DNA from: Ignavibacteriota bacterium
Lineage (GTDB): Bacteria; Bacteroidota; Ignavibacteria; Tepidaquicellales; Tepidaquicellaceae
Direction: 5' to 3'
DNA length: 62,017 bases
Assembly: GCA_026390735.1 (NCBI GenBank)
Contig: JAPLFJ010000058.1
Span: 1 to 62,017, forward strand
Shown here: positions 17,497 to 26,478 of the stretch, in pieces
How the letters are laid out: every line of letters starts with the position of its first letter
Numbering within the stretch: the first letter of the stretch is position 1
The notes under the pieces: model-generated
What the model was told of the DNA's origin: nothing
What the model saw: the letters and a program-made list of their open reading frames with translations, nothing else
Databases searched by the model: none
Position numbers and translations under genes: made by a program

Positions 17497-17799
17497 TTAA
17501 ATAAGGCACAATTCCTCAATGAACAAACACGGTATGAACATAGGAGAATTTGTGTTTGAATTATTAGAATCTGAGTTTGGGCTTTCCACATCCTCTTGAT
17601 CGAGTGAAATATCACTTTCAGAAAAATCATATTCTGTAGAGCTGTCACTATCCGAATCATCTTCCCAGTCTTCCGAATATCTATCTTCCTCATTGTAACA
17701 AAGATCTTCGGCTTCTTCGGTATCTTCTGCATAAACATAACATGTTAGCGTACCATAGCGGCTATATGAATAAGGAATCTTGACACTATAACGATTCAC
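17497..17799 (-). CDS. Acidic hypothetical protein (100 aa) of the ubiquitin-like operon
   Basis: Residues 1-35 form a small alternating-strand domain (YSVKIPYSYSRYG ... YVYAEDTEEAEDL), similar in style to short VxVxAxdxeEA domains found with phage and plasmid regulators. Residues 36-85 are extremely acidic and serine-rich, so this part is likely disordered. The short end is hydrophobic with two cysteines. Its ATG overlaps the stop of the ribbon-helix-helix gene. It could be a target, an adaptor or a DNA-mimic. The 93-codon frame overlapping it at 17457-17738 is a shadow. Confidence 0.6.
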   Translation of the reverse strand: MNRYSVKIPYSYSRYGTLTCYVYAEDTEEAEDLCYNEEDRYSEDWEDDSDSDSSTEYDFSESDISLDQEDVESPNSDSNNSNTNSPMFIPCLFIEELCLI

Positions 17800-17996
17800 A
17801 CTGCCTCCTTCTCTAAGTTATGAATATCGGAAGAATATACCTCCAATTTATTTTCAGCACATTTGTTGGGTTGTAATTCCAGTGATAAGTGTTCTGATAG
17901 TATTTCGTTGACTAGGCGGGTCATTGGAATCCCTCGTTGTTTTGCTTGGTGGTAGAGCGGTGAAATTAGTTCTTCTGAAATCTTTGGCGAATACAT
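17796..17996 (-). CDS. Ribbon-helix-helix-like small protein, first gene of the ubiquitin-like operon
   Basis: A 66-residue protein whose first 40 residues fit a ribbon-helix-helix: a short strand (SPKISEEL), helix (ISPLYHQAKQRG), the turn IPMTR and a second helix (LVNEILSEHL). The tail is glutamate-rich. RHH proteins usually bind operator DNA as dimers, so it may regulate its own operon. It has a clear Shine-Dalgarno (AAGGAG, eight to nine bases before the ATG) and sits about 45 bp after an extended -10 promoter. It overlaps the next gene by 4 bp. Confidence 0.6.
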   Translation of the reverse strand: MYSPKISEELISPLYHQAKQRGIPMTRLVNEILSEHLSLELQPNKCAENKLEVYSSDIHNLEKEAV

Positions 17997-18041
17997 TTTT
18001 TAAACTCCTTTTTAATTAGTTGTTTTGTTTTCTCTATATAT

Positions 18042-18069
18042 ATTATACCAGAAAACTGAGCTCAACAAT
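18042..18069 (-). promoter_or_regulatory. Extended -10 promoter of the ubiquitin-like operon
   Basis: Read on the minus strand, TGGTATAAT (18042-18050) is a perfect extended -10. A weak -35-like ATTGTT lies 16 bp upstream (18064-18069). It precedes the RHH gene start at 17996. The same extended -10 on the minus strand recurs at 58069-58077 and 59509-59517. Confidence 0.55.
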
Positions 18070-18929
18070 AATTGTTATTTAAGAACGAATACAATAATCA
18101 ATATCAGAATTGTCAATATTTTTTTATATTTTTTTATAATTTAACATAAAAAAATAAGTATGAAAATAATTCTTTATTATTAAAATAAATATTATTAAAT
18201 TTGATTTGCAATTAGGGATTGGGAAGATTGACATTTATGATATTTCGTTCTTTTAGAAGACCGGATATAATTTATACATATTTTAAAATTATAAACGCTT
18301 GACCCAATTGTTAATTACAATACATTATCTCGCTTTATACTATTCTAGAATTTACTCTTAATGTCAACACATAAAATTTTAATTTGGGATTAAGCTTCTT
18401 TAAAAAAGACAGAACTACTTATTCGATAAATGTTACCTGATAAAAGTCTAAGAATGAGTATTCTGTATTTTATAAACGTAACATTTATAAGGAGGCCAAA
18501 TGAGAAAAGGACCATAGACACAAGGTAATAAATTATAGGGGTTCAAAATTCTATACTCATTAGAAGGGAGTTCAAGACACAACAATAATGATTTGTAAAA
18601 GGAGCTGACACATTCAAAAGAATCGCCCTGGTCGGATTGATTCAATTAAAATTATAGTAAAACTATAATATTTTGATGAGTCAGCATCCTTTGAAGATGA
18701 AGTTAATGGAATTTGAATAAACTTTAAATGATGTTAGTGCAAAATAAAGACCAGTTCGTTTAAAATTCAATATCGTAAAATTAGACCTGAAATAGCATAT
18801 ATATGGTATTGTAATCCATATTAAATTATTTCGAAAAGCTTTTATTAAATATTATTGAGTTTTAATTGTAACAAACAATCAATTAGTTGTCAAATAATTT
18901 ATTAACAATTCAAAATATAGGAAAATATT
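18070..18929. other. Long intergenic region, no confident gene
   Basis: An AT-rich stretch of about 860 bp between the divergent ubiquitin-like operon and the secreted peptidase gene. A 65-codon minus frame (18448-18645) exists but has no ribosome-binding site or recognisable sequence. The 90 bp before 18930 are extremely AT-rich and probably hold the promoter of the secreted gene. I see no tRNA, repeat array or strong hairpin. Confidence 0.5.
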
Positions 18930-20777
18930 ATGAAAAAGAAATTTAGTTTAAAGAATATAGTAATAACTATTCTACTTTTAATATTAGCACCAATATTGAT
19001 AAATGCACAGGATTATTATTATCAGGACTATATTATTTCTAATAATAAAGTTCCAAGACAGGAATATGATGCCTTCGATCAAAATGGTCTTCCAAAAGTT
19101 AGGTCAACGGAGGTTGTATTTATTTATTTAGATTTTCCTGATGGAAGACTTAATGGTAATATTCCTCTATCAAATCAAGATCTTTTAGCAATCGCAAATA
19201 ATGGAGGTTCTTTGGACGCAGTTGGTGAAATAGGATTAACAAATATAAATAGCCCTTTCCCAACTACTGGAAATCCAAATTTGTTTGCAAATCTATTTAA
19301 GTATAAATGGTCGGATAGATGGAACATGCTTTTCTCTACTGGAGGAGTATATCAAGGTAGTGCACATCCAGATTATTCTTCACATAATGGGTACATGAAT
19401 TTAAGCAAAGAGGCCTATGGTAGTTTTAGAGAATATTGGAAAGAGGTTTCAAACTTGAATTATGATGTTTTGCCAGGATTAACTCATTCAAATGAAACGG
19501 AAACAATGTATAGGACAGGAATAGCTAATAATATTAGAAATTATAACGGTGAAAGAGTTATCGAAAGTATTATGCTACCTCTAAAGAAATATGATTTAAA
19601 TTCGAGTAATGGTTATTTTCCAGATTTTAATAGCCTACATACTGGTGGAATGGATAAGATGTTAGAGGATGCTCATACGGTTGTTGAAAATATGCATGCA
19701 AATAATACTTTAGAGTTTGATATAAATAATTTTAATGGAATAGTTGTTTTTGTAATTGCAGGCTCCCATAGCAAATTTAAAGGTAGAGGTATGGGAAGCG
19801 AGACAATAGTTAGAGGTATGTACGATCAAATAAGTTCAGATTATGCAGTGATAGATGGTATAACATGCCTTACTCATGAATTTGCTCATTTGGCTTTTGG
19901 GTGGCATCATACAATAGCAGGGCGCAATTGCTTAATGAACCCAAACCAAACTAAAGATATCAATTGTCCTTCGCATCCTAATCCTATATTAAAATTAAGG
20001 GAAGGATGGGCTACACCAATCCATTTAAATTCAAATCTTAATAATATCGAACTTCAACCTGTTGAGACAAGTATGCAAGTTGGAATCATAACAATTTATG
20101 GGAACCCGTCTGCCGCACCTGATCATTTGTCAGGCGAATGTTACGTGGTTGAGAATAGAAGGCAAATAGGATTTGACAAAAGACTTACGAACGAAGGTGA
20201 GTTTCCATATTTCAAAGGTGGTTTGTTAATATGGCATTATGGTCCGTATGGAGAATTCAATTTTCCTTCGGGATTGGATTTAGAAGTAAATGCGTATAAA
20301 TTAATAACCCCTAATGATGTAGACCCGAATTTAATTTTCCAAAGTCAAGGAAACCAAGAGTACTATTTTGCCTACAAGAATGGTTTGGCAAATCAGAATT
20401 TTTATAACTTAATTCAAAGCAGAACTTTTTCTCAGGAAAATTTGAAAACCGGAATTCAGTATACAGGCATCCATCAATCTAATGATGGAGATATAAATAG
20501 CAGTGTTTTATTTAATTTGAGCTATAATATTTCTTTGCCACCTCAATATGATTATACTGTCTTGAATTATACTAATCAATCAGGGAATCATCTCGTTTCT
20601 ACTTCTGGCAAGATATATTTCCACAAAGCAAATAATTATGACTATTTTAGACTCTATCCAGGGGCAAAATTTGATATAGCACCAAATACGTACTTTAGAG
20701 CCAAAGGAATTAAAGCAATTGGTGAAGAGGCGAATAAAATTATATTTTCAAGTCCAGGTTATGAATCAATTAATTAA
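18930..20777 (+). CDS. Secreted zinc metallopeptidase (M6-like), 5' part of a stop-interrupted gene
   Basis: A 615-residue product. It has a signal peptide (residues 8-26, ending INAQ) and a metallopeptidase domain with H316-E-F-A-H320 in a LTHEFAHLAFGWHH context, like immune-inhibitor/M6 secreted peptidases. It then ends at a TAA at 20775-20777. The next 99 bases stay open in the same frame and run into the 20877-23120 frame, which carries beta-helix repeats and a T9SS tail. Together they make one 1396-residue protein interrupted by a single stop. As it stands, this product has the catalytic domain but no sorting signal, so it may be stranded in the periplasm. Confidence 0.75.
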   Translation: MKKKFSLKNIVITILLLILAPILINAQDYYYQDYIISNNKVPRQEYDAFDQNGLPKVRSTEVVFIYLDFPDGRLNGNIPLSNQDLLAIANNGGSLDAVGEIGLTNINSPFPTTGNPNLFANLFKYKWSDRWNMLFSTGGVYQGSAHPDYSSHNGYMNLSKEAYGSFREYWKEVSNLNYDVLPGLTHSNETETMYRTGIANNIRNYNGERVIESIMLPLKKYDLNSSNGYFPDFNSLHTGGMDKMLEDAHTVVENMHANNTLEFDINNFNGIVVFVIAGSHSKFKGRGMGSETIVRGMYDQISSDYAVIDGITCLTHEFAHLAFGWHHTIAGRNCLMNPNQTKDINCPSHPNPILKLREGWATPIHLNSNLNNIELQPVETSMQVGIITIYGNPSAAPDHLSGECYVVENRRQIGFDKRLTNEGEFPYFKGGLLIWHYGPYGEFNFPSGLDLEVNAYKLITPNDVDPNLIFQSQGNQEYYFAYKNGLANQNFYNLIQSRTFSQENLKTGIQYTGIHQSNDGDINSSVLFNLSYNISLPPQYDYTVLNYTNQSGNHLVSTSGKIYFHKANNYDYFRLYPGAKFDIAPNTYFRAKGIKAIGEEANKIIFSSPGYESIN

Positions 20778-20876
20778 TCTTATTATTGCAAAAGCAATGG
20801 ATTTGATAATGCAAATTACTTCGATATATTTAGTGATGTTGATGGTGTAACATTTAAGAATATCCACTTTTCAAAC

Positions 20877-23120
20877 GTGAATGATAATAAAGCAAAGATA
20901 GCAATGTCTTATGGTGCATCAAGCATTAAATATCCCATAGAAATTGAGAACGTCTCGTCTGATAATCCATGTAATAACAAAAATTATTATGACATATATT
21001 TAATTGGTGCATTAATTAATAAGATAAATGTTGATGGTTTAAGCACAAAATTTGTTCAAATTCAAACAACCCCGCAATGTAACATCAATTTGTCCAATAC
21101 GTATTCGGGTTTTTATGCAATAAATACATTTTCCAGTAATGCAAATGTTATTTTTACTAATTGCAATTTAGTCAATGGTTCTTCTACAATGCTAAAACCC
21201 ATAGATGGAAGTATATGGCAGGGATTAAAGGTATACGGTGGTGGAATTAATTTCAATACTGCTCAGATAAAAGGTGCAACTATCGGAATTACTTTAAATG
21301 ATTTGATAAATGAATTGAAAATTATAAATTGCACTTTTGATAACTTAAATCAAGATATAACTATTAACAATTATTTGTTTGATAAAACCCCCGATAATGG
21401 TAGGATTTATAATAATCACTTTACTCCTTCTGGAAACAATACACCAATTCACATATGGGTTACAAACACAAAATACATTTTAATAGATAATAATGAAATG
21501 TTTAATGTAAAAGCAACAGGCATTTCGTTATTCAACTGCAACATGCCCAATGTTATCAACAATACAATCCAAGGTTCGGGAGGTGATCAACTTGGAATTG
21601 TCAGCTATTCATCAGGAGGGACATACCAATGTAATTCAATTTCCAATTGTTATGAAGGTATAGAACTTGACAATTCACAACCTCTACTTTACCAAAATAA
21701 CGTACATACAAACGGAATTGGAATGTTCATTACTAACAGCTCATGTCCTATTATGTCACCAGCATATTCTGGGAATGAAACAAATAATTTAGCTGGTTAC
21801 AATCACTTCTATAATAATTCAGGGCAGGAAATATATATTCATAATACAGAAAATGCACTATGCAATTTATTAATGAATGATGGATATAATATGATAGAAG
21901 ATGATGTCAATAACGATTACCTAATATATATTAATAATGAAGGATGGACTCCTCCAGATGTTGTAGAATGTACAAATAATTATTGGGGTAACATAAGCAA
22001 TCCTGGCGATAAATTGTTTCCTTCAGAATACTTTAATTTTAATCCATTTTTAATTTCAAAACCATCGCCACCTACAAATTGCCAAATTACAACTGTTAGT
22101 GAAAATAATTCTTCCAAATCACAACAAACATTACTTTTGGGTGATGCATTGAAATCAAACCTGAATAATGACTTTATAAGTGCCGCTAATTATTCGCAAC
22201 AATTAACAAATATTGGAGGAAGTCAGGTTTATCGAAAAACCGGATCAAGGTTGTTTTTTAGCAACAAATATGCCGAAGGAACAGGGATATCATATCTTCC
22301 TTCATACTATGAAAATCTTATTGCTACAAATGTAAGTGATACATTATTACAAAAGTACTTTAGAGGATTAAAAATTGAATCAAAGGTCATAAATGAATCA
22401 TTACAAAGCGCACTTACAGAGCTTGATATTATTATTGCTAATGCAACAAACTCATATGAGTTATTATATGCACACCTTGATAAACTAAGAATCATAAGTA
22501 TGCTTGAAAGTTCTTATAGTGGAGATAATCATAATAGTAATATATCGTTACCAGAAGTCTATAAGCTATTAAAATCTGATTTAAGAAAAACATCTGAAAA
22601 CTCTAAATCTATAATAAATAAAACGCAACAGCAGTCTAAACTTAAATCAAACTCTTCGAGGTATAATTTCCTTCTGAATCGTATTCCTGATAACTTAGAG
22701 AATTTAAGCAATAAATCTGCTAATCAGATAAATGAAATAATAAAAGATAAGATTTTGTATGAAATATTAAATAATAACTTTGTTCCTAATGTTCCTCCAA
22801 TTAGAAGTGAAGAGTATAAATCAAAGAATAAGTCAGGCTTAAACAACAATTTTCCAACAAAGTTTGAGCTTTCACAAAACTATCCAAACCCGTTTAATCC
22901 TTCAACAACTATTAACTATGCATTACCAAAAGAAGGATTTGTTACTTTAAAGATATATGACATTACTGGAAGGGAAGTTAAAACCCTAGTAAATGAAATT
23001 CGAAAAACGGGTTTTTATTCAATTACTTTTAATGTTTCTGAATTGTCATCCGGTATTTATTTCTACAAATTACAGGCTGGCAGTTTTAATCAAACAAAAA
23101 GAATGGTATTAATCAAATAA
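20877..23120 (+). CDS. Beta-helix plus T9SS sorting domain, 3' part of a stop-interrupted gene
   Basis: The 747-codon frame begins at a GTG only because the frame is open there. Open sequence extends back to just after the TAA at 20775, in the same phase as the 18930 gene. Residues 1-400 are right-handed beta-helix-like (repeated NxI/NxF turns such as NNTIQGSG and NYWGNISNPGD). Residues 430-620 are helical, and the last 85 residues are a type A T9SS sorting domain (NYPNPFNPSTTINY, ITGREVKTLV, GIYFYKL). There is no signal peptide, so on its own it could not be exported. Most likely it is the second half of a former single gene. Confidence 0.7.
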   Translation: MNDNKAKIAMSYGASSIKYPIEIENVSSDNPCNNKNYYDIYLIGALINKINVDGLSTKFVQIQTTPQCNINLSNTYSGFYAINTFSSNANVIFTNCNLVNGSSTMLKPIDGSIWQGLKVYGGGINFNTAQIKGATIGITLNDLINELKIINCTFDNLNQDITINNYLFDKTPDNGRIYNNHFTPSGNNTPIHIWVTNTKYILIDNNEMFNVKATGISLFNCNMPNVINNTIQGSGGDQLGIVSYSSGGTYQCNSISNCYEGIELDNSQPLLYQNNVHTNGIGMFITNSSCPIMSPAYSGNETNNLAGYNHFYNNSGQEIYIHNTENALCNLLMNDGYNMIEDDVNNDYLIYINNEGWTPPDVVECTNNYWGNISNPGDKLFPSEYFNFNPFLISKPSPPTNCQITTVSENNSSKSQQTLLLGDALKSNLNNDFISAANYSQQLTNIGGSQVYRKTGSRLFFSNKYAEGTGISYLPSYYENLIATNVSDTLLQKYFRGLKIESKVINESLQSALTELDIIIANATNSYELLYAHLDKLRIISMLESSYSGDNHNSNISLPEVYKLLKSDLRKTSENSKSIINKTQQQSKLKSNSSRYNFLLNRIPDNLENLSNKSANQINEIIKDKILYEILNNNFVPNVPPIRSEEYKSKNKSGLNNNFPTKFELSQNYPNPFNPSTTINYALPKEGFVTLKIYDITGREVKTLVNEIRKTGFYSITFNVSELSSGIYFYKLQAGSFNQTKRMVLIK

Positions 23121-23135
23121 ATTCTAAATATAAAA

Positions 23136-23165
23136 TGGGTTGGTTGTTTTAAACACCAACCCATA
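23136..23165 (+). terminator. Strong hairpin after the T9SS gene
   Basis: A perfect 10-bp stem ATGGGTTGGT / ACCAACCCAT with a 10-base loop begins 15 bp after the stop codon at 23120. It lacks a long T run, so it may act as a weak terminator or as an RNA-stabilising hairpin. Confidence 0.6.
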
Positions 23166-23359
23166 TTAAAAATGTATATTATAAACTATTATTATTGCCC
23201 CAGCAATATGTTTTTGATTCGAAGAGATAAAGATTATGCACTACAATTATTATTGGTATTTTCTATATTTAACAACAATAGATTTAAAACGTAATATTCC
23301 TAAACACTATATCTTATTGTTTGAATGTATTTGCTTTTATAATTAAATAATTATTACAA

Positions 23360-24850
23360 ATGAAAACTATCATATTAATATTGCTTATTGTTTTTCCAAA
23401 TCTATTGAAATCTCAACTTGTAAACGATTTCAGGGTTAACACTGATACGAATTTATCTGTCCCAAAATACTTTGCTAAAGTATCATCAAATACAAAAGGA
23501 AACTCAGTTGTTGTTTGGGAAAATAATAACTCACCTATTGATATTTATGCTCAAATTTTTGATAGCAGCTTTAATAGAGTAGGAAATAATTTTAAGGTTA
23601 GTACCTTAAGTGGTTCAATGAATGCCGATGTTGTTGTAAGAAAGGATGGATCGTTTGGTGTTGTTTGGAAGGCTATTTCTGTGAGTCCTAGTGGATCTTT
23701 GATTCTCTTAAAAATATTTAATAAATATGGTGCACCCGTTACTCAAGAAATTCAAATAAATGATACAATCAAAGGATTTGACCCTAACATAAGAATTGGA
23801 ACAGATAACTTAAATAGATTCATTATTACATTCGATTATTCAGCATCTGTTTCATATTTAAAGGATATCTTTTACCAAATAGTAGATTCAAATGGTATAA
23901 AAGTTGGCAACAATATTAAGGTTAATCAATTTTCGGGTTTAGGAAGACCAGCACTCAGTGTCCAAAAAAATGGGGGCTTCTTAATTTCTTGGGAAGGGTA
24001 TAATTCTCCCGTTCCACGATATGATTTATTCTGTCAGATGTATTCGGCGAACGGCTCACCAATCGGTAATAATCAACAAGTAAATGACATTGAATCTGAT
24101 ATTGACACATTAAATAATCAAGATTTTTGTGATATTGCGACTGATTCATCCGGAAATTTCATTATAGCATTTAGTGAAACGCCTTACAGTACAGGGGTTG
24201 ACAGAATAAGATATCAAAGGTTCAATTATTCCGGAACAAAAATTGGTAGTAATAAAACAGTTGGGCTTTTTGAATCAGCTTATATCAGTTCGGATGATGT
24301 TGGAAACCTAATTTTCTTATTAAGTTCTAGTGGAAGCAGTATAGATTATATAAATGATTTAAGAATCGATAAAAATGATAATATTATAGGAGGTTATTTC
24401 CCCGTTACAAACCAATTTCCAAATAGTAGCAAAGGTGGTTCTGATGTTCTATTAATTAATAATAAGATAGTAAATGTATGGAGAGATTACCGTCTAAGCA
24501 ATCAACCACAAATATTTTTAAATGTGCGATCCTATCCTAACCCAGATAGTGTTGTATCTGTAAGTAACATAAGTACAGAAATACCCACGAAGTATACTTT
24601 ACACCAAAACTATCCAAATCCATTTAACTCAGTCACAAAAATAAAGTTTAATGTTGCAATATTTGGTGATATAAAGGTCAAAATATATGATGCTTTGGGC
24701 AGAGAAGTTCAAACCCTTGTGAATGAATCACTTGAACCAGGAACCTATGAAACATCGTTTGATGGGAGTATGTTGAACAGTGGAGTTTATTTTTATAGAA
24801 TAATAGCGGGAGAGTTTACGGAGACTAAAAAAATGTTGTTAATTAAATGA
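23360..24850 (+). CDS. Secreted T9SS cargo protein with beta repeats
   Basis: A 496-residue protein with a signal peptide (residues 1-19, LLKSQ). Residues 30-390 contain repeated strand units with the pattern SFNRVGNNFKVS / NGIKVGNNIKVN / NGSPIGNNQQVN, each preceded by a FxxV/IxWE segment. This resembles a beta-propeller-like surface repeat. The last 80 residues are a type A T9SS sorting domain (NYPNPFNSVTKI, DALGREVQTLV, GVYFYRI). It is expected on the cell surface. The stop is followed one base later by the start of a conserved 55-residue gene, suggesting translational coupling. Confidence 0.8.
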   Translation: MKTIILILLIVFPNLLKSQLVNDFRVNTDTNLSVPKYFAKVSSNTKGNSVVVWENNNSPIDIYAQIFDSSFNRVGNNFKVSTLSGSMNADVVVRKDGSFGVVWKAISVSPSGSLILLKIFNKYGAPVTQEIQINDTIKGFDPNIRIGTDNLNRFIITFDYSASVSYLKDIFYQIVDSNGIKVGNNIKVNQFSGLGRPALSVQKNGGFLISWEGYNSPVPRYDLFCQMYSANGSPIGNNQQVNDIESDIDTLNNQDFCDIATDSSGNFIIAFSETPYSTGVDRIRYQRFNYSGTKIGSNKTVGLFESAYISSDDVGNLIFLLSSSGSSIDYINDLRIDKNDNIIGGYFPVTNQFPNSSKGGSDVLLINNKIVNVWRDYRLSNQPQIFLNVRSYPNPDSVVSVSNISTEIPTKYTLHQNYPNPFNSVTKIKFNVAIFGDIKVKIYDALGREVQTLVNESLEPGTYETSFDGSMLNSGVYFYRIIAGEFTETKKMLLIK

Positions 24851-24851
24851 A

Positions 24852-25019
24852 ATGAAACTTAAAAAAACAAAAGACGATGAATCACCAACAAAGTTAGCTA
24901 AAGAATACATCCGCAACAAATATTATTCTAAGGAAACTAAGTCCGTTTTGCCACTTGGACTAAAGTTTGTGATTACCAATCCAAAGATCAATCAAATACA
25001 GTTGAAATCTGACAAATAA
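24852..25019 (+). CDS. Conserved 55-residue protein downstream of a secreted protein gene
   Basis: A short frame starting two bases after the T9SS gene stop. It encodes a basic peptide with ESPTKLAKEYIRNKY and SVLPLGLKFVIT segments. The same arrangement (ESPANLAKEYIHNKY, SVVPIGPKFVIT) is found at the N-terminus of the FISUMP protein at 35243, which again directly follows a very large secreted gene. Conservation of sequence and position in two places argues that it is translated. There is no signal peptide. Function unknown; it may help export of, or regulate, the secreted protein encoded just upstream. Confidence 0.65.
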   Translation: MKLKKTKDDESPTKLAKEYIRNKYYSKETKSVLPLGLKFVITNPKINQIQLKSDK

Positions 25020-25167
25020 TATGAAAACGTATCAATTGACAACCAGCGATTTGATTTTGCCGAAATGGAGTATTATTTAATGTGTATAGATAAAAATTAA
25101 ATAAAGATATATTATTAAGAAGAAAACTTAGTTTTTTAATAACATTATTAACTTAAATAATTACAAA

Positions 25168-25986
25168 ATGAAAAGACAAATTCTATTTACATTAGTAATC
25201 ATATTTTTCTTCTGTTTAAATACTTATAGTCAAATGATAGATATTGACTACTCAAGACAAAAAACGACAAAAAAGATAGTTCTTTATGATACGATAGATA
25301 GTGATAAAGCTGGAGATAAACTAGAAGTATTGGGAAGAAGTTTTGTCGATTTATTCTCAAATGGTAATATGCAGGGGACAGCTCAAATATTGAAAGTCAA
25401 TATAGGCGAACCTAAGGGTTTCTATATACCATTTTATTTTTTAATTGGCGCATCTGGAAATGGAATAGGCTCACAAAAGAAAAATGAAAATACTGTTTCA
25501 AATTTACTAAATCCTGTTGGAGGTTTATTAAATGGAACTTTCAATGGTAGAAATAATCTTTATGCTTCAAAATCAGGAATAACCTCTTTAAAACTTTCTT
25601 ATCAAATATCCGGTAAATTAATTAATGCACAAGATTCGATAACTGGTAGTAGCAAATTATTTGGTACAGGTTACGGTAACTTTGGTTTATTTTTTCAAAC
25701 TGGTGCGTGGGAGGATCTTGGCGAAAAAGATAACATGGGAGTGTTTTGGTTGCAAGTTAAAACAATAGCTTCTCTTGCATTTGATAATGCAACTATTAAA
25801 GAAATTTTTGGTAATAATGCTTCGTCAAATTACTTTTTGGGATATGCAATTGATTTAGGACTAGAAATAAATAATAGGGTTAATCTTAAAGCCGGTTTAT
25901 ATCAATATTTAAACAACCAAGAAATAGAGTTAGTTAAAAAACCAGTATTTAAATTTTCACTCGATTATAACTTAAAAAAGAATTAA
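25168..25986 (+). CDS. Exported hypothetical protein, possible outer-membrane protein (272 aa)
   Basis: A signal peptide (hydrophobic residues 5-20, ending TYSQ) is followed by a beta-rich protein. It has glycine-rich and aromatic-ended strands (YGNFGLFFQTG, LGLEINNRVNLKAGLY, VFKFSLDYNL) typical of outer-membrane barrels in this phylum. The last residues, DYNLKKN, lack a T9SS tail. Probable location is the outer membrane. Its role is unknown. Downstream of it lies a fragment of a DNA polymerase IV gene, so the flank has been rearranged. Confidence 0.6.
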   Translation: MKRQILFTLVIIFFFCLNTYSQMIDIDYSRQKTTKKIVLYDTIDSDKAGDKLEVLGRSFVDLFSNGNMQGTAQILKVNIGEPKGFYIPFYFLIGASGNGIGSQKKNENTVSNLLNPVGGLLNGTFNGRNNLYASKSGITSLKLSYQISGKLINAQDSITGSSKLFGTGYGNFGLFFQTGAWEDLGEKDNMGVFWLQVKTIASLAFDNATIKEIFGNNASSNYFLGYAIDLGLEINNRVNLKAGLYQYLNNQEIELVKKPVFKFSLDYNLKKN

Positions 25987-26007
25987 CATTCGCAGGAGAC
26001 CGAACAA

Positions 26008-26089
26008 TTAGATTTCGATGTCTTCTATGCTCAGGTAGATCAAAGAGACAATCCTAATCCGAGAGGTAAACCTGTATCGGTTGGATGCG
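26008..26089 (+). pseudogene. DNA polymerase IV (dinB) gene fragment
   Basis: About 27 codons translate to LDFDVFYAQVDQRDNP followed by PRGKPVSVG. This matches residues 53-77 of the intact DinB at 38285 (IDFDAFYAQVEQRDNP), including the first catalytic-motif aspartates. No start, no upstream homology and no downstream homology are visible. It is a relic of a recombination between repeats or of a former copy. The rest of the gap (to 26478) shows no gene. Confidence 0.8.
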
Positions 26090-26478
26090 GTCTATTATTT
26101 TTTTGTAGTATTAACCTATTGGGTTTCTTCTATTTATCGTATCAATTTTCACGAATATTGCCTAATTTCTATTAGGGTCAAGAAATAACTAGGGAAGTGT
26201 GTCAAAAGTTCTTTGACATCATTTGATTTATTTCTAATCAACAATAGTTGAATGCAGTTATATTGCCCTAATCGAAAAAACAATCCTCTACCAGTAATCA
26301 TTTAAATAAAACAGCGAATTCAAGAAAAAGTCCTTTCAGATGACAATAGTAAATTGCCTTTAGGTTTATTCAAATAATTATTAAACCGAAATAGAATAAA
26401 TTTCTGATGTTAAATATAATAAAATACAAATAATGCCTTAAAAAAGGTGTTTTATATTATCCAAATCAAAGCAGTTAT

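Noticed and set aside
17457-17738. 93-codon frame overlapping the acidic 100-residue gene
   Set aside because: It lies in another frame inside a gene that has coupled start/stop overlaps with its neighbour; its sequence looks like a shadow.
14255-17996. A complete PRTRC cassette
   Set aside because: ParB and the additional PRTRC proteins are not recognisable, and the modifier differs from the typical PRTRC-C pattern, so only the general type is shared.
18448-18645. 65-codon minus frame in the long gap
   Set aside because: No ribosome-binding site, no recognisable pattern and no neighbour in the same direction at useful distance.
20775-20777. Reassigned TAA codon (alternative genetic code)
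   Set aside because: Many genes in the window end in TAA at positions that fit family lengths, so TAA is a normal stop here.
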